DNA from: Mycolicibacterium palauense | GTDB taxonomy: Bacteria; Actinomycetota; Actinomycetes; Mycobacteriales; Mycobacteriaceae | Reading direction: 5' to 3' | Length of the DNA stretch: 49,130 nucleotides | Assembly: GCF_002592005.1 (NCBI RefSeq) | Contig: NZ_NVQF01000041.1 | Span: 1 to 49,130, forward strand | Shown here: positions 1 through 8,288 of the stretch, piece after piece | How the letters are laid out: the number at the start of each line of letters is the position of its first letter | Position numbering within the stretch: the first letter of the stretch is position 1 | Translations under genes and position numbers: made by a program | The notes under the pieces: model-generated | Database searches by the model: none | Told to the model about the DNA's origin: nothing | The model's input: the letters and a program-made list of their open reading frames with translations, nothing else

Positions 1-411
1 CTGCTGCATGTGGTGGAACGCTCGATCACCGGCGAGCGGCTGGTATTCGAGCTAGAGAAAGCCTTCGCCGCGGCCGGCGGCCCGCCGAAGGTGCTACGGA
101 TGGACAACGGGCCGGAAATGGTTTCTCAAGCGCTACAACGGTTCTGCGAGAACAGAACCGGGATGGTCTACATCCCGCCGGGCTGCCCGTGGGACAACGG
201 CTACATCGAATCGTTCAACAACCGCCTGCGCAAGGAGTGCCTCAACCGCAACTACTGGAACACCCTGTTCGAGGCCCGCGTGGTCATCGGCGACTTCAAG
301 CACGAGCACAACCACCGACACCGCCACTCGGCCCTGGGCTACCTGACGCCGGCCGAGTACGCTGCAGCCTGCCGCTGCACCCACACCCCAGTGGCCTGCA
401 GCATCAACTGA
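1..411 (+). mobile_element. 3' part of an IS3-family transposase (DDE integrase core), cut by the window edge
   Basis: The reading frame is open from base 1, so the 5' part lies outside the window. About 136 residues are visible. They carry the second catalytic Asp in MDNGPE and the catalytic Glu in YIESFNNRLRKEC, followed by the HSALGYLTPAEY ending typical of IS3-family OrfB transposases (rve integrase core). The enzyme would cut and join the ends of its own IS. The stop is TGA at 409-411. The left end and OrfA are not in view, so the terminal inverted repeat and target duplication cannot be defined; bases 412-470 probably hold the right end. IS3 family is a motif-based call; the IS group is not resolved. 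Confidence 0.85.
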
Positions 412-470
412 GAACGAATCAAACCAACCCGACTCAAGAACCGGATGGACTCAGTAACGGGGACTCGCCA

Positions 471-534
471 CCCCGGCAGTGCCCCCGGCAGTGTGCCCCC
501 GGCAGTGTGCCCCCGACAGTGTGCCCCCGGCAGG
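471..534. repeat. 14-bp tandem repeat derived from the 3' end of the tRNA-Arg
   Basis: The unit gcccccggcagtgt is present at 481-494, 495-508 and 509-522 (one mismatch in the last). A partial copy lies at 471-480, and the array runs into 523-534, where the first ten bases are the acceptor/T-stem end of the tRNA gene. The array lies between the IS3-family remnant and the tRNA, on the side downstream of the tRNA in its transcription direction. It may come from replication slippage or from repeated attachment or insertion events at the tRNA end. Confidence 0.8.
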
Positions 535-594
535 ATTCGAACCTGCGACACCGGCTTTAGGAGAGCCGTGCTCTATCCCCTGAGCTACGAGGGC
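522..594 (-). tRNA. tRNA-Arg (anticodon CCT)
   Basis: Read on the minus strand, a 73-base cloverleaf forms. Acceptor GCCCTCG pairs with CGGGGGC (one G-T pair) and the discriminator base is A. The D arm contains TAGCTCAGGGGATAGAGCA, the anticodon stem is CGGCT/AGCCG with loop CTCCTAA (anticodon CCT), and the T arm has GCAGG-TTCGAAT-CCTGC. CCA is not encoded. It decodes AGG. The 3' acceptor sequence is duplicated in tandem just beyond the gene. Confidence 0.95.
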
Positions 595-628
595 GGACGG
601 GTCAGCAGTGTACCCGGCGCAGCCAACC

Positions 629-1450
629 TCACCGTAGTTCGCCGATCACCGCGGCGAAGTAGTCGGCGTGGTTCTTCTGCACCGAGAACGAGGTGATCCC
701 GTAGGTCTCCCGCAGCATGCGCACCTTGTCGGCCGCCTCGGCCGGGGTTCCGCTGAGCACGCTGGGGCGGGCCAACAGCTGCTCGTCGCTGGCGCCGGGG
801 GCGTACTGCCGGGTCAGCGTCAGGTCCGGGACCGTCTCGTCTCTGGCCGGCGCGGCGGTGATCGCCATGTCGAGCACCACCTCGGCGAAACGCTCACCGG
901 CGGCCGCGCGCACGTATCCGATGCGCTCGGCCAGCGGATCGGCGGTGTCCTTGCCGACGTCGGCGCCGGTCAGGCCGATGATATCGGCGTGCCGGGCGGC
1001 CAGTCTGAGCACGCGGTCGCCGTTGCCGGCGATCATGATCGGCACGTCGGGGGTGTGGCGTTTGAGGTAGGCGGTAACCCGCTCCAGGTGCCCCACGCGT
1101 TCGCCCGCCGACGGGAACGGCAACTCGGCGGCCTCGAACTCCTCGCGGACATACCCCGCGCCCAGCCCGGCGTCGAACCGGCCGCCGCTGACGGTGTGCA
1201 GGTCGGCGATGTCGCGGGCCAGCAGCGCCGGTTTGTAGAAACCCACGTTGAGCACGTAGGTGCCCACCCGCATGGTCTCCGAGGCCTGCGCGGCGGCGGC
1301 CAGCACCGGGAACGGCGCCGGGGCCCCGAGGTGATCGGGGACGTTGAGCACGCCGAAACCCGCGTCGGCGTAGCGGCGGGTGGTCTCCGCCAGGGCCGCG
1401 CGCGACCGCACCGAACGAATACCGACCGCGAACCGCCAGTTAAGACTCAT
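629..1450 (-). CDS. LLM-class F420-dependent oxidoreductase (TIGR03621-like)
   Basis: A 273-aa protein of the luciferase-like monooxygenase fold, which in mycobacteria usually uses coenzyme F420 to reduce or oxidise small substrates in the cytosol. The N-terminus (MSLNWRFAVGIRS) is followed by DAGFGVLNVPDH, a TYVLNVGFYKPALLARDIA strand-helix and the family signature GGRFDAGLGAGY, and the protein ends with an EAADKVRMLRETYGITSF segment. The ATG at 1448-1450 starts the conserved first beta strand. The frame is open further upstream to about 2020, but that stretch lies opposite other genes and matches nothing. It stands alone on the minus strand, divergent from the csbD-like gene. The substrate is unknown. 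Confidence 0.85.
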   Translation of the reverse strand: MSLNWRFAVGIRSVRSRAALAETTRRYADAGFGVLNVPDHLGAPAPFPVLAAAAQASETMRVGTYVLNVGFYKPALLARDIADLHTVSGGRFDAGLGAGYVREEFEAAELPFPSAGERVGHLERVTAYLKRHTPDVPIMIAGNGDRVLRLAARHADIIGLTGADVGKDTADPLAERIGYVRAAAGERFAEVVLDMAITAAPARDETVPDLTLTRQYAPGASDEQLLARPSVLSGTPAEAADKVRMLRETYGITSFSVQKNHADYFAAVIGELR

Positions 1451-1510
1451 CGCCGAAGATGTTACGCAGGATCGGTTTTGGAACCCCCGGAACCGGCAAT
1501 CCCAGCGCGC

Positions 1511-1696
1511 ATGAGTACAACGGACAAAGCCAAGAACGCCATCGACGACACCGCCGGCAAGGCCAAGGAGGCGCTCGGCGGTCTGACCGGCGACAAGGGC
1601 ACCGAGAACGAAGGTAAGATCGACCAGGCCAAGAGTGACATTAAGGACGCCGGTGAGAAGGTGAAAGACGCCTTCAAGAACGACGACGATAAGTAA
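1511..1696 (+). CDS. CsbD-family stress protein
   Basis: A 61-aa, highly charged, Lys/Asp/Ala-rich protein (MSTTDKAKNAIDDTAGKAKE...) with a second KGTENEGKIDQAKSDIKDAGEKV helix. This is the CsbD-like pattern of two amphipathic helices found in small proteins induced by envelope or osmotic stress. The biochemical function of the family is unknown. Its last codons, GAT AAG TAA, overlap the proposed ATA start of the ligase gene behind it, so the two genes are probably cotranscribed and translationally coupled. Confidence 0.85.
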   Translation: MSTTDKAKNAIDDTAGKAKEALGGLTGDKGTENEGKIDQAKSDIKDAGEKVKDAFKNDDDK

Positions 1697-2771
1697 GACG
1701 GCAGGGAACACGACGAGCAGCCCGCCGACCGTCGGGGTCGAGGAGGAGTTCCTGCTCGTCGACCCGGAGACGGGCGCGCCGGTCGCCCGCAACGGCGAGG
1801 TGGCGCGGCACGCCGCACTCCACGGCGTGGACCTGCAACTGGAGCTGACCAGCTGCCAGGTGGAGGCCGCCACCGGCGTGTGCGACTCCCGCGCGGAGCT
1901 GCTCCGCCAGATCCGCGGGTTACGCAGTGCGGCAGCGGAATCCGCGCAGTCCTGCGGTGCCCGGTTGCTGGCGGTGGCGCTGCCGCCGACGGTTCCCGAC
2001 GAGTACCCGGTCACCGACACACCGCGCTACCGCGCGATCGGCGAGCGCTTCGGAATGATCGCCCACGAGCAGGGCATCAGCGGGTGCCATGTGCACGTCG
2101 CGGTGCCCGACCGCGAGGTGGCCGTCGGTGTCTGCACCCGGCTGCGGCCGTGGCTGCCGCTGTTCCCGGCGCTCAGCGCGAATTCGGCGCTCTTCCGCAA
2201 CACCGACACCGGTCACGCGAGCTGGCGCCACATCCTGTGGGCGCGCTGGCCCAGTGCCGGCCCGCCGCCCCACCTGGAGTCGGCGGCCGACTACGACCGT
2301 GCGGTTCAGATGCTGCTGGACACCGGCGCCGCCCTCGACGAGGGGATGATCTACTGGGACGCAAGGCCGTCGGCGAACTTCCCGACGGTGGACGTCCGTG
2401 CCGGCGACGTCCCGGCCACCGCGACGGAGACCGTGCTGCTGGCCACCCTGGTGCGGGCGGCGGTCATGACCGCCGTGGCCCACATCGAACGCGGGCTGCC
2501 CCCGCCGCGCGTCGGCGACCACGAGCTGCGGGCGCGCTACTGGCGCTGTGCCCGCGACGGTCTGGAGGGAGGCACGCCGAAGCTGCTGGGCGCCCTCGTG
2601 GCGGAACTGCGTCCGGCCCTGGAGGAGTTGGGCGAGTGGGACTACGTCAAGGACGAACTCGACCGGGTGTCTCAGGAGGGCAACGGCGCCATGCGCCAGC
2701 GCAGGGCCTGGCGGCGCCGCGGCGAGATCGCCGACGTGGTGGCCGACGGGATCGCCGCGACCGTCCGGTGA
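1689..2771 (+). CDS. YbdK-type carboxylate-amine ligase (glutamate-cysteine ligase GCS2 family), start codon uncertain
   Basis: The frame encodes a GCS2-family ligase. The diagnostic N-terminal GVEEEFLLVDPETG comes first, then HVHVAVPDRE, the WLPLFPALSANSALF stretch and DEGMIYWDARPSANFPTVDVRAGD, ending at 2771. Such enzymes join an amine to a carboxylate using ATP; the YbdK group has weak glutamate-cysteine ligase activity. The first ordinary start (GTG 1800) would remove GVEEEF, which the fold needs. The frame upstream holds no ATG, GTG or TTG back to a stop at 1662-1664. The best candidate is ATA at 1689-1691, overlapping the csbD stop (ATAAGTAA) and giving 360 aa, near the usual length. 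A lost ATG or a base error are alternatives. Confidence 0.75.
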   Translation: MSKTAGNTTSSPPTVGVEEEFLLVDPETGAPVARNGEVARHAALHGVDLQLELTSCQVEAATGVCDSRAELLRQIRGLRSAAAESAQSCGARLLAVALPPTVPDEYPVTDTPRYRAIGERFGMIAHEQGISGCHVHVAVPDREVAVGVCTRLRPWLPLFPALSANSALFRNTDTGHASWRHILWARWPSAGPPPHLESAADYDRAVQMLLDTGAALDEGMIYWDARPSANFPTVDVRAGDVPATATETVLLATLVRAAVMTAVAHIERGLPPPRVGDHELRARYWRCARDGLEGGTPKLLGALVAELRPALEELGEWDYVKDELDRVSQEGNGAMRQRRAWRRRGEIADVVADGIAATVR

Positions 2772-2778
2772 ATCCCGC

Positions 2779-3501
2779 CTACACCAACGGCAGCGTGGCG
2801 AACGCCGGGCCGGTCGGCTGCGCGGAGCCGGTGCCCGGCTCGACGGTGAACGCCAGTTCCGTCGAATCGCCCAGATCGGGCAGCACCGCCGTGGTCGACG
2901 GCGCCACCGAGGCCTCGTCCATCGTGCCGGCCGACACCGGGCCGTCGGCACCGACCAGCCACATTTGGTAGACCGTGCCCTTCGACGGTGGCGGGACGTT
3001 GTTCATCACCAGCACCCCGGCATGCTTGTCGTGCGAGTAGACCAGCGTCGCGCGGCCGCCGGCGGGCAGCTCGCCCGACACCGTCCGCACGTCCGGCGCG
3101 GCGAACACCTCCTGGGCGATCGACTGCGGCGGCGGTGGGCGCAACGCGATCCCGACCCCCACGGCGCCCAGACCGATCACCACCGCGGCGGCGGCCGCCA
3201 GGATGGCGGTCCGCAGCCCACGCCGGCGGCGCGTGTCCAGCGCACGCACGGTACCGCCGGTCGCCTCCGCGGCCACCAGTCCCAGCACCCGCTCCCGTAG
3301 CGCCTCGGGCGGTTCCACGGCGGTGGCCGCCGACACCGCGGCCATCACCTCCCGCACCGCGCGCACCTCGTCGAAGAAGGCGTCGGCGGCACCGGACTGC
3401 GCGACGGCGTCCTCGACGGCGGCGCGCTCCTGCTCGGACAGCGCGTGCAGCGCGTAGGGCACGGCCATGTCGGAGATCGGCGAATCGGCGGGTGTGGTCA
3501 T
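2779..3501 (-). CDS. rskA: Anti-sigma-K factor RskA
   Basis: A 240-aa membrane anti-sigma factor. The cytosolic N-terminal sigma-binding region (PYALHALSEQERAAVEDAVA) resembles RskA/RslA proteins. One transmembrane helix follows an Arg stretch at about residues 93-118 (RRRRGLRTAILAAAAAVVIG). The extracytoplasmic anti-sigma-K domain contains VYQMWLVGADGPVSAGTM. In M. tuberculosis (Rv0444c) RskA holds SigK at the membrane and is cleaved by regulated proteolysis. Its ATG overlaps the sigK stop as ATGA (3498-3501). It is the last gene of the sigK operon and converges on the ligase gene at 2771. Confidence 0.9.
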   Translation of the reverse strand: MTTPADSPISDMAVPYALHALSEQERAAVEDAVAQSGAADAFFDEVRAVREVMAAVSAATAVEPPEALRERVLGLVAAEATGGTVRALDTRRRRGLRTAILAAAAAVVIGLGAVGVGIALRPPPPQSIAQEVFAAPDVRTVSGELPAGGRATLVYSHDKHAGVLVMNNVPPPSKGTVYQMWLVGADGPVSAGTMDEASVAPSTTAVLPDLGDSTELAFTVEPGTGSAQPTGPAFATLPLV

Positions 3502-4112
3502 GCCATCCCCAGACAGTTCCGCAGCCCGCGCAGGGCGTCACGCATCCGGGACTTCACCGTGGCCAGGTTCGCCGACAACCGCTGCGACACCTCCGGGTAG
3601 GTCAACCCGTCGTAGTAGGCCAGTTGAATGCACTCCCGCTGAAGCTCGGTCAGCCCGCCCAGGCAGTCGGCGACGCGGGCGCGTTCGTCGCTGCGGATCA
3701 CCGACTCGGTGACCTGATCGCCGGCCCGGTCGACGCTCATGGCGCCGTAGCGTGCCTCCCGGTGGCTTGCCGACTCCTCGGAGCGCACCCGATCCACCGC
3801 ACGACGGTGCGCCAGGGTCGTCAACCACGCCAGCGCCGAGCCGGCGCTGGGGTCGTAACTGTCTGCGCTGCGCCACACCTGCAGATAGACCTCCTGGGTG
3901 GTCTCCTCGCTGTACCCCGGGTCGCGCAGCACCCGCACCACCAGGCCGAACACCCGTGCCCTGGTGGCGTCGTAGAACTGGGCGAACGCGTCGGTGTCGC
4001 GCCGGGCCACCCGGCGCAACAGTGCGTCGAGGTCGCTGGTCACCGCCGGGACCCCGTCGGAGATCGGGTCATCGAGCGGTAGCCTAACCGGAGGTCGGGC
4101 GATCGTGGTCAC
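3498..4112 (-). CDS. sigK: ECF RNA polymerase sigma factor SigK
   Basis: A 204-aa group-IV sigma factor. Region 2 (DAFAQFYDATRARVFGLVVRVL...EVYLQVWRSADSYD) contacts core polymerase and the -10 element. Region 4 (LTELQRECIQLAYYDGLTYPEVSQRL...VKSRMRDALRGLR) is the -35-binding helix-turn-helix. The GTG start at 4112 overlaps the stop of the DUF1295 gene as GTGA, and its own stop overlaps rskA. The flanking genes match Rv0444c-Rv0449c, so assignment to sigK rests on both motifs and synteny. A SigK-like promoter lies in front of the first gene of the operon (8289-8315), suggesting autoregulation. Confidence 0.92.
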   Translation of the reverse strand: MTTIARPPVRLPLDDPISDGVPAVTSDLDALLRRVARRDTDAFAQFYDATRARVFGLVVRVLRDPGYSEETTQEVYLQVWRSADSYDPSAGSALAWLTTLAHRRAVDRVRSEESASHREARYGAMSVDRAGDQVTESVIRSDERARVADCLGGLTELQRECIQLAYYDGLTYPEVSQRLSANLATVKSRMRDALRGLRNCLGMA

Positions 4113-4906
4113 ACTATCGGCTTCCCGCCCGCCCGCGTTGGCGGGCGCGGCACGAAGAACGAGGTCCGGGCGGCGTACTCGGCGAATCCCGGCCGGTCGG
4201 CCATCCGCTTCTCCGTCAACCGCGCTCCGGTGGCATACACCAGGAAATAGGTCATCAGCACCGGGGAGAGCACCGTCAGCAGCGCCGGCCAGCCGGCGAC
4301 GGCGAGCAGCCACAGGCCCCACCACACGCAGGCATCACCGAAGTAGTTCGGGTGCCGCGTCCACGACCACAGACCGCGGTCCATGATCACGCCCCGGTTG
4401 GCCGGGTCGGCCTTGAACACCGCGAGCTGGTGATCGCCCACGGCCTCGAAGACCACGCCCAGCAACCACACGGCGGCCCCGCCGACGGCCACCGGCAGCA
4501 GCGCCGCCGGGGTGGGCCCCAACGTGGCCGAGACCTGGATCGGCAGCGAGATGAACCACATGGCCGCGGCCTGCACGGCGAAGATCCTGCGCAACACCGT
4601 CGGCGCCGAGAAGTCCCCGCCCAGCAGCGCCTCGTAGCGGGGGTCCTCGCCGCGGCCGGCGGTCTTGGTGACCATGTGCCAGGCCAGCCGCAGGCCCCAC
4701 ACCGCGACCAGCACCAGCATGACCAGGCGGCGCACCGGGTCCCCGGTACCCACCAGGGCGGCCACCGCCGCGACAACCACGAAGCCGGCGCCCCAGGTGA
4801 CGTCGACGACGTTGTAGCGGCCGATCCGGCGGCCCACCACGAAGGTCACCGCGAAGACCGCGACGACCGCGGCCAGGCTGGCGCCGGTGACGGCCAGGAG
4901 GTTCAC
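4109..4906 (-). CDS. DUF1295 membrane protein (steroid 5-alpha-reductase-like fold; Rv0446c-type)
   Basis: A 265-aa protein with about six or seven hydrophobic helices. The C-terminal block RGLWSWTRHPNYFGDACVWWG is the signature shared by DUF1295 proteins and the steroid 5-alpha-reductase / isoprenylcysteine methyltransferase superfamily, where it forms the cofactor pocket. A late YATGARLTEKRMADRPGFAEY motif follows. Function is unproven; a reductase or modifying role on lipids is inferred from its operon partners, a cyclopropane synthase and a DUF1365 protein. The start is GTG 4906, overlapping the upstream stop as GTGA; an adjacent GTG at 4909 is equally possible. Confidence 0.82.
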   Translation of the reverse strand: MNLLAVTGASLAAVVAVFAVTFVVGRRIGRYNVVDVTWGAGFVVVAAVAALVGTGDPVRRLVMLVLVAVWGLRLAWHMVTKTAGRGEDPRYEALLGGDFSAPTVLRRIFAVQAAAMWFISLPIQVSATLGPTPAALLPVAVGGAAVWLLGVVFEAVGDHQLAVFKADPANRGVIMDRGLWSWTRHPNYFGDACVWWGLWLLAVAGWPALLTVLSPVLMTYFLVYATGARLTEKRMADRPGFAEYAARTSFFVPRPPTRAGGKPIV

Positions 4907-6174
4907 CACCGACCCCCGGGGGTGAACGTCCACTGGTAGACGTCGAGGTAACCGGAGCGAAAACCCGCCTCCGAGTAGGCCAGGTAGAGCTCCCACATCC
5001 GGCGGAACACCGCGTCGAACCCCAACGCGGCCACGGTGTCGTGGCGGGCGACGAAGGTCTGCCGCCACAGCCGCAGCGTCTCGGCGTAGTGGGGACGCAG
5101 CGAGAACATGTCGACGGTGCGCAGCGCGGTGTGCCGTTCGGTGATGGCGACGATGGCCTCGGTCGAGGGCAGCAGCCCGCCGGGGAAGATGTACTTCTGG
5201 ATCCAGGTGTGGGTGTTGCGGCTGGCCAGCATCCGCGAATGCGGCATCGTGATGGCCTGGATGGCCACCCGGCCGCCGGGGGTCACCAGTTCGTCGAGTC
5301 GCCGGAAGTACGTCGGCCAGAACTGGTATCCCACCGCCTCGATCATTTCCACGGAGATCACGGCGTCGTAGCGGCCCTCCACGTCGCGGTAGTCGCACAG
5401 GTCGATGTCGACGCGATCGGACAGCCCGGCCGCGGCCACCCGGCGCCGGGCCAGGTTCTGCTGCTCCTCGGACAGGGTCACCGAGCGCACCGTGGCTCCG
5501 CGTGACGCGGCCCGGATGCACAGTTCCCCCCACCCGGTGCCGATCTCGAGCACCCGGCTGCCCGGCCCCACGTTGGCGCAGTCCAGCAGCCGGTCGATCT
5601 TGCGGCGTTGGGCGTCGGCCAGCCGCGCCGGTGTCGCCGGCAGCGTGTCGAACAGCGCGCTGGAGTAGGTCATGGTCTCGTCGAGGAACTGCGCGAACAG
5701 GTCGTTGGACAGGTCGTAGTGCTCGGAGATGTTGCGGCGGGCCTGGTCTCGGCTGTTGTGCTGGGAGCGGGGCTGGCGCGCCAGGGCGATCGGGCGCATC
5801 CGTTGCAGGGTGCGCGGAACCAGGTCGGCCATGGAGGTGGCGAAGGCCGTCAGCACGCCGGCCAGATCGTCGGAGCTCCACTCTCCGGCCATATACGATT
5901 CGCCGAAACCGATCAGGCCGCTGCGCCCGACGCGGCGTGCGAGCGCGTCGGGTGCGTGTAGCACCAGCGTCGGCAAGGTCGGATCGGCGGCGCCGATCAC
6001 CGACCCGTCGGGATAGGCCAGTCGCAGCGGCAGCCGCTGGGCCGCGCGCCGCAGCAGCCCGGCGGCGACCTTGCCGGAGGCGATCGCCAGCGGGCCCCGC
6101 GGTATCCGGGCCACCCCCGGCCACAGCCGCGAATCTATTGCGCCGGAATCTGTTCCGATATCCTCCAGCCTCAT
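4903..6174 (-). CDS. Cyclopropane-fatty-acyl-phospholipid synthase family methyltransferase (UfaA1-like, Rv0447c-type)
   Basis: A 423-aa SAM-dependent methyltransferase that would modify unsaturated acyl chains of membrane lipids. The N-terminal part carries a GFGESYMAGEWSSDDL block. The SAM-binding loop is VLEIGTGWGELCIRAA, and SVEMIEAVG and FPGGLLPS occur further on, as in cyclopropane synthases. M. tuberculosis UfaA1 (Rv0447c), at the same position of the sigK locus, has been reported to make tuberculostearic acid by methylating oleate. Specificity here is inferred. The ATG at 6174 overlaps the DUF1365 stop as ATGA. Confidence 0.88.
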   Translation of the reverse strand: MRLEDIGTDSGAIDSRLWPGVARIPRGPLAIASGKVAAGLLRRAAQRLPLRLAYPDGSVIGAADPTLPTLVLHAPDALARRVGRSGLIGFGESYMAGEWSSDDLAGVLTAFATSMADLVPRTLQRMRPIALARQPRSQHNSRDQARRNISEHYDLSNDLFAQFLDETMTYSSALFDTLPATPARLADAQRRKIDRLLDCANVGPGSRVLEIGTGWGELCIRAASRGATVRSVTLSEEQQNLARRRVAAAGLSDRVDIDLCDYRDVEGRYDAVISVEMIEAVGYQFWPTYFRRLDELVTPGGRVAIQAITMPHSRMLASRNTHTWIQKYIFPGGLLPSTEAIVAITERHTALRTVDMFSLRPHYAETLRLWRQTFVARHDTVAALGFDAVFRRMWELYLAYSEAGFRSGYLDVYQWTFTPGGRW

Positions 6175-6926
6175 GACAATGTCACCCTCTCCTCACGGTG
6201 GGCGGGGTGGTGCCCGTGCTCGCGGGGAACGATCGGTACTCGCCGCAGCCACAGGGCGACGCCCTGCACCCGGATTCCCAGCGCCGCCATCAACGGCGCC
6301 AGCGGCGCGCTGAGCTGCAGCCGGGCCACCTGGGCGGCAGTGGCGCGACGCCGCTGACCGCGCAACGTCGCCACGAACGCCGGCTGGTGTTCCCGGTGCA
6401 GCGAGATGGTGACGTCCAGTCGCCGGTCCGGCCGCGGCGCGCGCACCAGGTAGTGGCCGCTGACGTCGTTGAAGGGGGACACATAGAACTGCTTGACGAC
6501 CAGATTGGGCCGGTCCTGGTCGGGCGGAAGCAGATATGCGTGCCGCCCGCCGTAGGTGTTGTGCACCTCGGCGATCACCGCGCGCAGGTTGCCCGCGGCG
6601 TCGTGGCACCAGAACAGGCTGAGCGGGTTGAAGACGTAGCCCAGCACCCGGGCCTGCATCAGCGCGGTGACCCGCCCGCCGGGCAGCGAGAGGTGATGCG
6701 ATGCCAGGAAGGCATCCACCCTGCCGCGCAGGGTGTCGGGACCCTCGGCGGGTGCCTGCAGATGGTCGCGCGCCTCGAAACGCGCGAAGGGGCGCAGCCA
6801 TCGGGGCAGCCGGGGCAGGTCGTCGATGTCGACGTACCAGCTGTAGCTGCGGTATTCGAAATGGTGGTGCACCGGCGCGCGCCGCAGATGTGTGATGCGC
6901 GTGCGGTAGATGGCGGGCGGGCTCAT
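6171..6926 (-). CDS. DUF1365 protein (Rv0448c-type)
   Basis: A 251-aa protein of the DUF1365 family. Visible motifs are the N-terminal IYRTRITHLRRAPVHHHFEYR, the VLGYVFNPLSLFWCHD block, AVIAEVHNTYGGRHAYLL and KQFYVSPFNDVSGHY. The family is regularly encoded between an FAD-dependent amine-oxidase-like protein and a cyclopropane synthase and is thought to act with them on fatty acyl chains, but no reaction is assigned. The ATG at 6926 overlaps the stop of the FAD gene and its stop overlaps the synthase start, so the whole operon is tightly coupled. Confidence 0.88.
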   Translation of the reverse strand: MSPPAIYRTRITHLRRAPVHHHFEYRSYSWYVDIDDLPRLPRWLRPFARFEARDHLQAPAEGPDTLRGRVDAFLASHHLSLPGGRVTALMQARVLGYVFNPLSLFWCHDAAGNLRAVIAEVHNTYGGRHAYLLPPDQDRPNLVVKQFYVSPFNDVSGHYLVRAPRPDRRLDVTISLHREHQPAFVATLRGQRRRATAAQVARLQLSAPLAPLMAALGIRVQGVALWLRRVPIVPREHGHHPAHREERVTLS

Positions 6927-8281
6927 ACCGGCGCCTCCTCGCGCGGCGGGAGCGGCGGGGGCGAAGACGGACTGAACGGACTCAGTTGCGGCCAGTCGGC
7001 GCCCAGCAGCCGCGCCGCCCGCAGTCCCGAGGCGGCTCCGTCCTCGTGGAAGCCCCAGCCGTGATAGGCGCCGGCGAAGACCACCCGGGTGTCGTTGATG
7101 GTCGGCAGCAGCCGCTGGGCCGCCACGGAGTCCGGTGTGTAGAGCGGGTGGTGATAGGTCATCTCGGCCAGGACGGTGCTCGGGTCCACCCGCCCGCGGC
7201 CGCCCAGGCTGACCAGAAATCGCCGCGGCCCGGACAGGCGCATGAGCCGGGTGACGTCGTAGGTCACCACTGTCTCGTCGGTGCCGTCGGCCATCAGGTA
7301 GTTCCAGGACGCGCGGGCCCGCCGGTGTCGCGGCAGCACCGAGGCGTCGGTGTGCAGCAGCGCGTGGTTGGTGGAATAGGGCAGGGCGCCCAGGACCGCG
7401 CGCTCGGCGCGGGTCGGCTCGGCGAGCAGGCCCAGGGCCTGGTCGGGGTGTGTCGCGATCACCGCCGCATCGAAGGTGCGCGCGGGTTGTCCCTCGGCCG
7501 ATACGTACACGCCCTCGGGTACCCGCCGCACCGCGCGGACACGCCGCCCGGTCTGCACCTCGTCGAGCAGCGCCGCGATGGCCCGCACATAGGTCGCCGA
7601 ACCGCCGACCACGGTGCGCCAGGTCGGCGACCCGAACACCGTCAGCATCCCGTGGTGCTCGAGGAAGACGAACAAATACCGGGCCGGGTAGTCCAGCGCG
7701 CAGCCGGGCGCGCACGACCACACCGCCGCCACCAGCGGCTTCATGAAATGCTCGGCGAAATAGTCGGAGAACCGGTGGCGGCGCAGAAAGCCGCCGACGG
7801 TCTCGTGCTCGTCGGCGTACCCGCTCTCGGCGTCCCGCAGCAGCCCGGTGGCCGCCCGGTGGAAACGCTTGACCTCGGCGAGCATCGCCAGGTAGCGCGG
7901 CCGGAGCAGGTTGGCGGGGGTGGGGAACAGGCCGCCCAGCCCGCGCGCCCCGGCGTATTCCAGGCCGCCGGCCTCGGCGCGCACCGACATCGACATGTCC
8001 GTCTCGCGGGTGGCGATCCCGAGCTCGTCGAACAGCCGGCACAGCGTGGGGTAGGTGCGGTCGTTGTGCACGAGGAAGGCCGAGTCCACGCCGACGGTGT
8101 TGCCGGCGCCGTCGTCGAGCAGGTGGGTGTGGGCATGCCCGCCCAACCGGGAGTCGGCCTCATACAGGGTGACCCGGTGCCGGGCCGAGAGCACATATGC
8201 CGCCGTCAGCCCCGCGACACCGCTACCGATGACCGCGACCGAGCGCGCCGAATCGCTGAATTGCTGTCCGTGTTCCTGCAC
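6923..8281 (-). CDS. FAD-dependent oxidoreductase (NAD(P)-binding Rossmann / amine-oxidase type, Rv0449c-like), first gene of the sigK operon
   Basis: A 452-aa flavoprotein. The dinucleotide-binding motif VAVIGSGVAGLTAAYVLS begins near residue 13, followed by the GG doublet region LGGHAHTHLLDDG. The C-terminal FAD contact is RVVFAGAYHGWGFHEDGAASGLRAA. It is related to phytoene-desaturase/amine-oxidase flavoproteins and is thought to act on fatty acyl chains with its DUF1365 and synthase neighbours. GTG 8281 is chosen because a SigK-like promoter places the transcript start at or next to this codon; a GTG at 8326 would overlap the promoter. The C-terminus ends in a Pro/Ser-rich tail. Confidence 0.85.
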   Translation of the reverse strand: MQEHGQQFSDSARSVAVIGSGVAGLTAAYVLSARHRVTLYEADSRLGGHAHTHLLDDGAGNTVGVDSAFLVHNDRTYPTLCRLFDELGIATRETDMSMSVRAEAGGLEYAGARGLGGLFPTPANLLRPRYLAMLAEVKRFHRAATGLLRDAESGYADEHETVGGFLRRHRFSDYFAEHFMKPLVAAVWSCAPGCALDYPARYLFVFLEHHGMLTVFGSPTWRTVVGGSATYVRAIAALLDEVQTGRRVRAVRRVPEGVYVSAEGQPARTFDAAVIATHPDQALGLLAEPTRAERAVLGALPYSTNHALLHTDASVLPRHRRARASWNYLMADGTDETVVTYDVTRLMRLSGPRRFLVSLGGRGRVDPSTVLAEMTYHHPLYTPDSVAAQRLLPTINDTRVVFAGAYHGWGFHEDGAASGLRAARLLGADWPQLSPFSPSSPPPLPPREEAPV

Positions 8282-8288
8282 ACCCTCA

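Noticed and set aside
1451..2020. 190-codon upstream extension of the F420-type oxidoreductase
   Set aside because: Lies antisense to csbD and the ligase and lacks similarity to the family; ATG 1450 gives the normal start.
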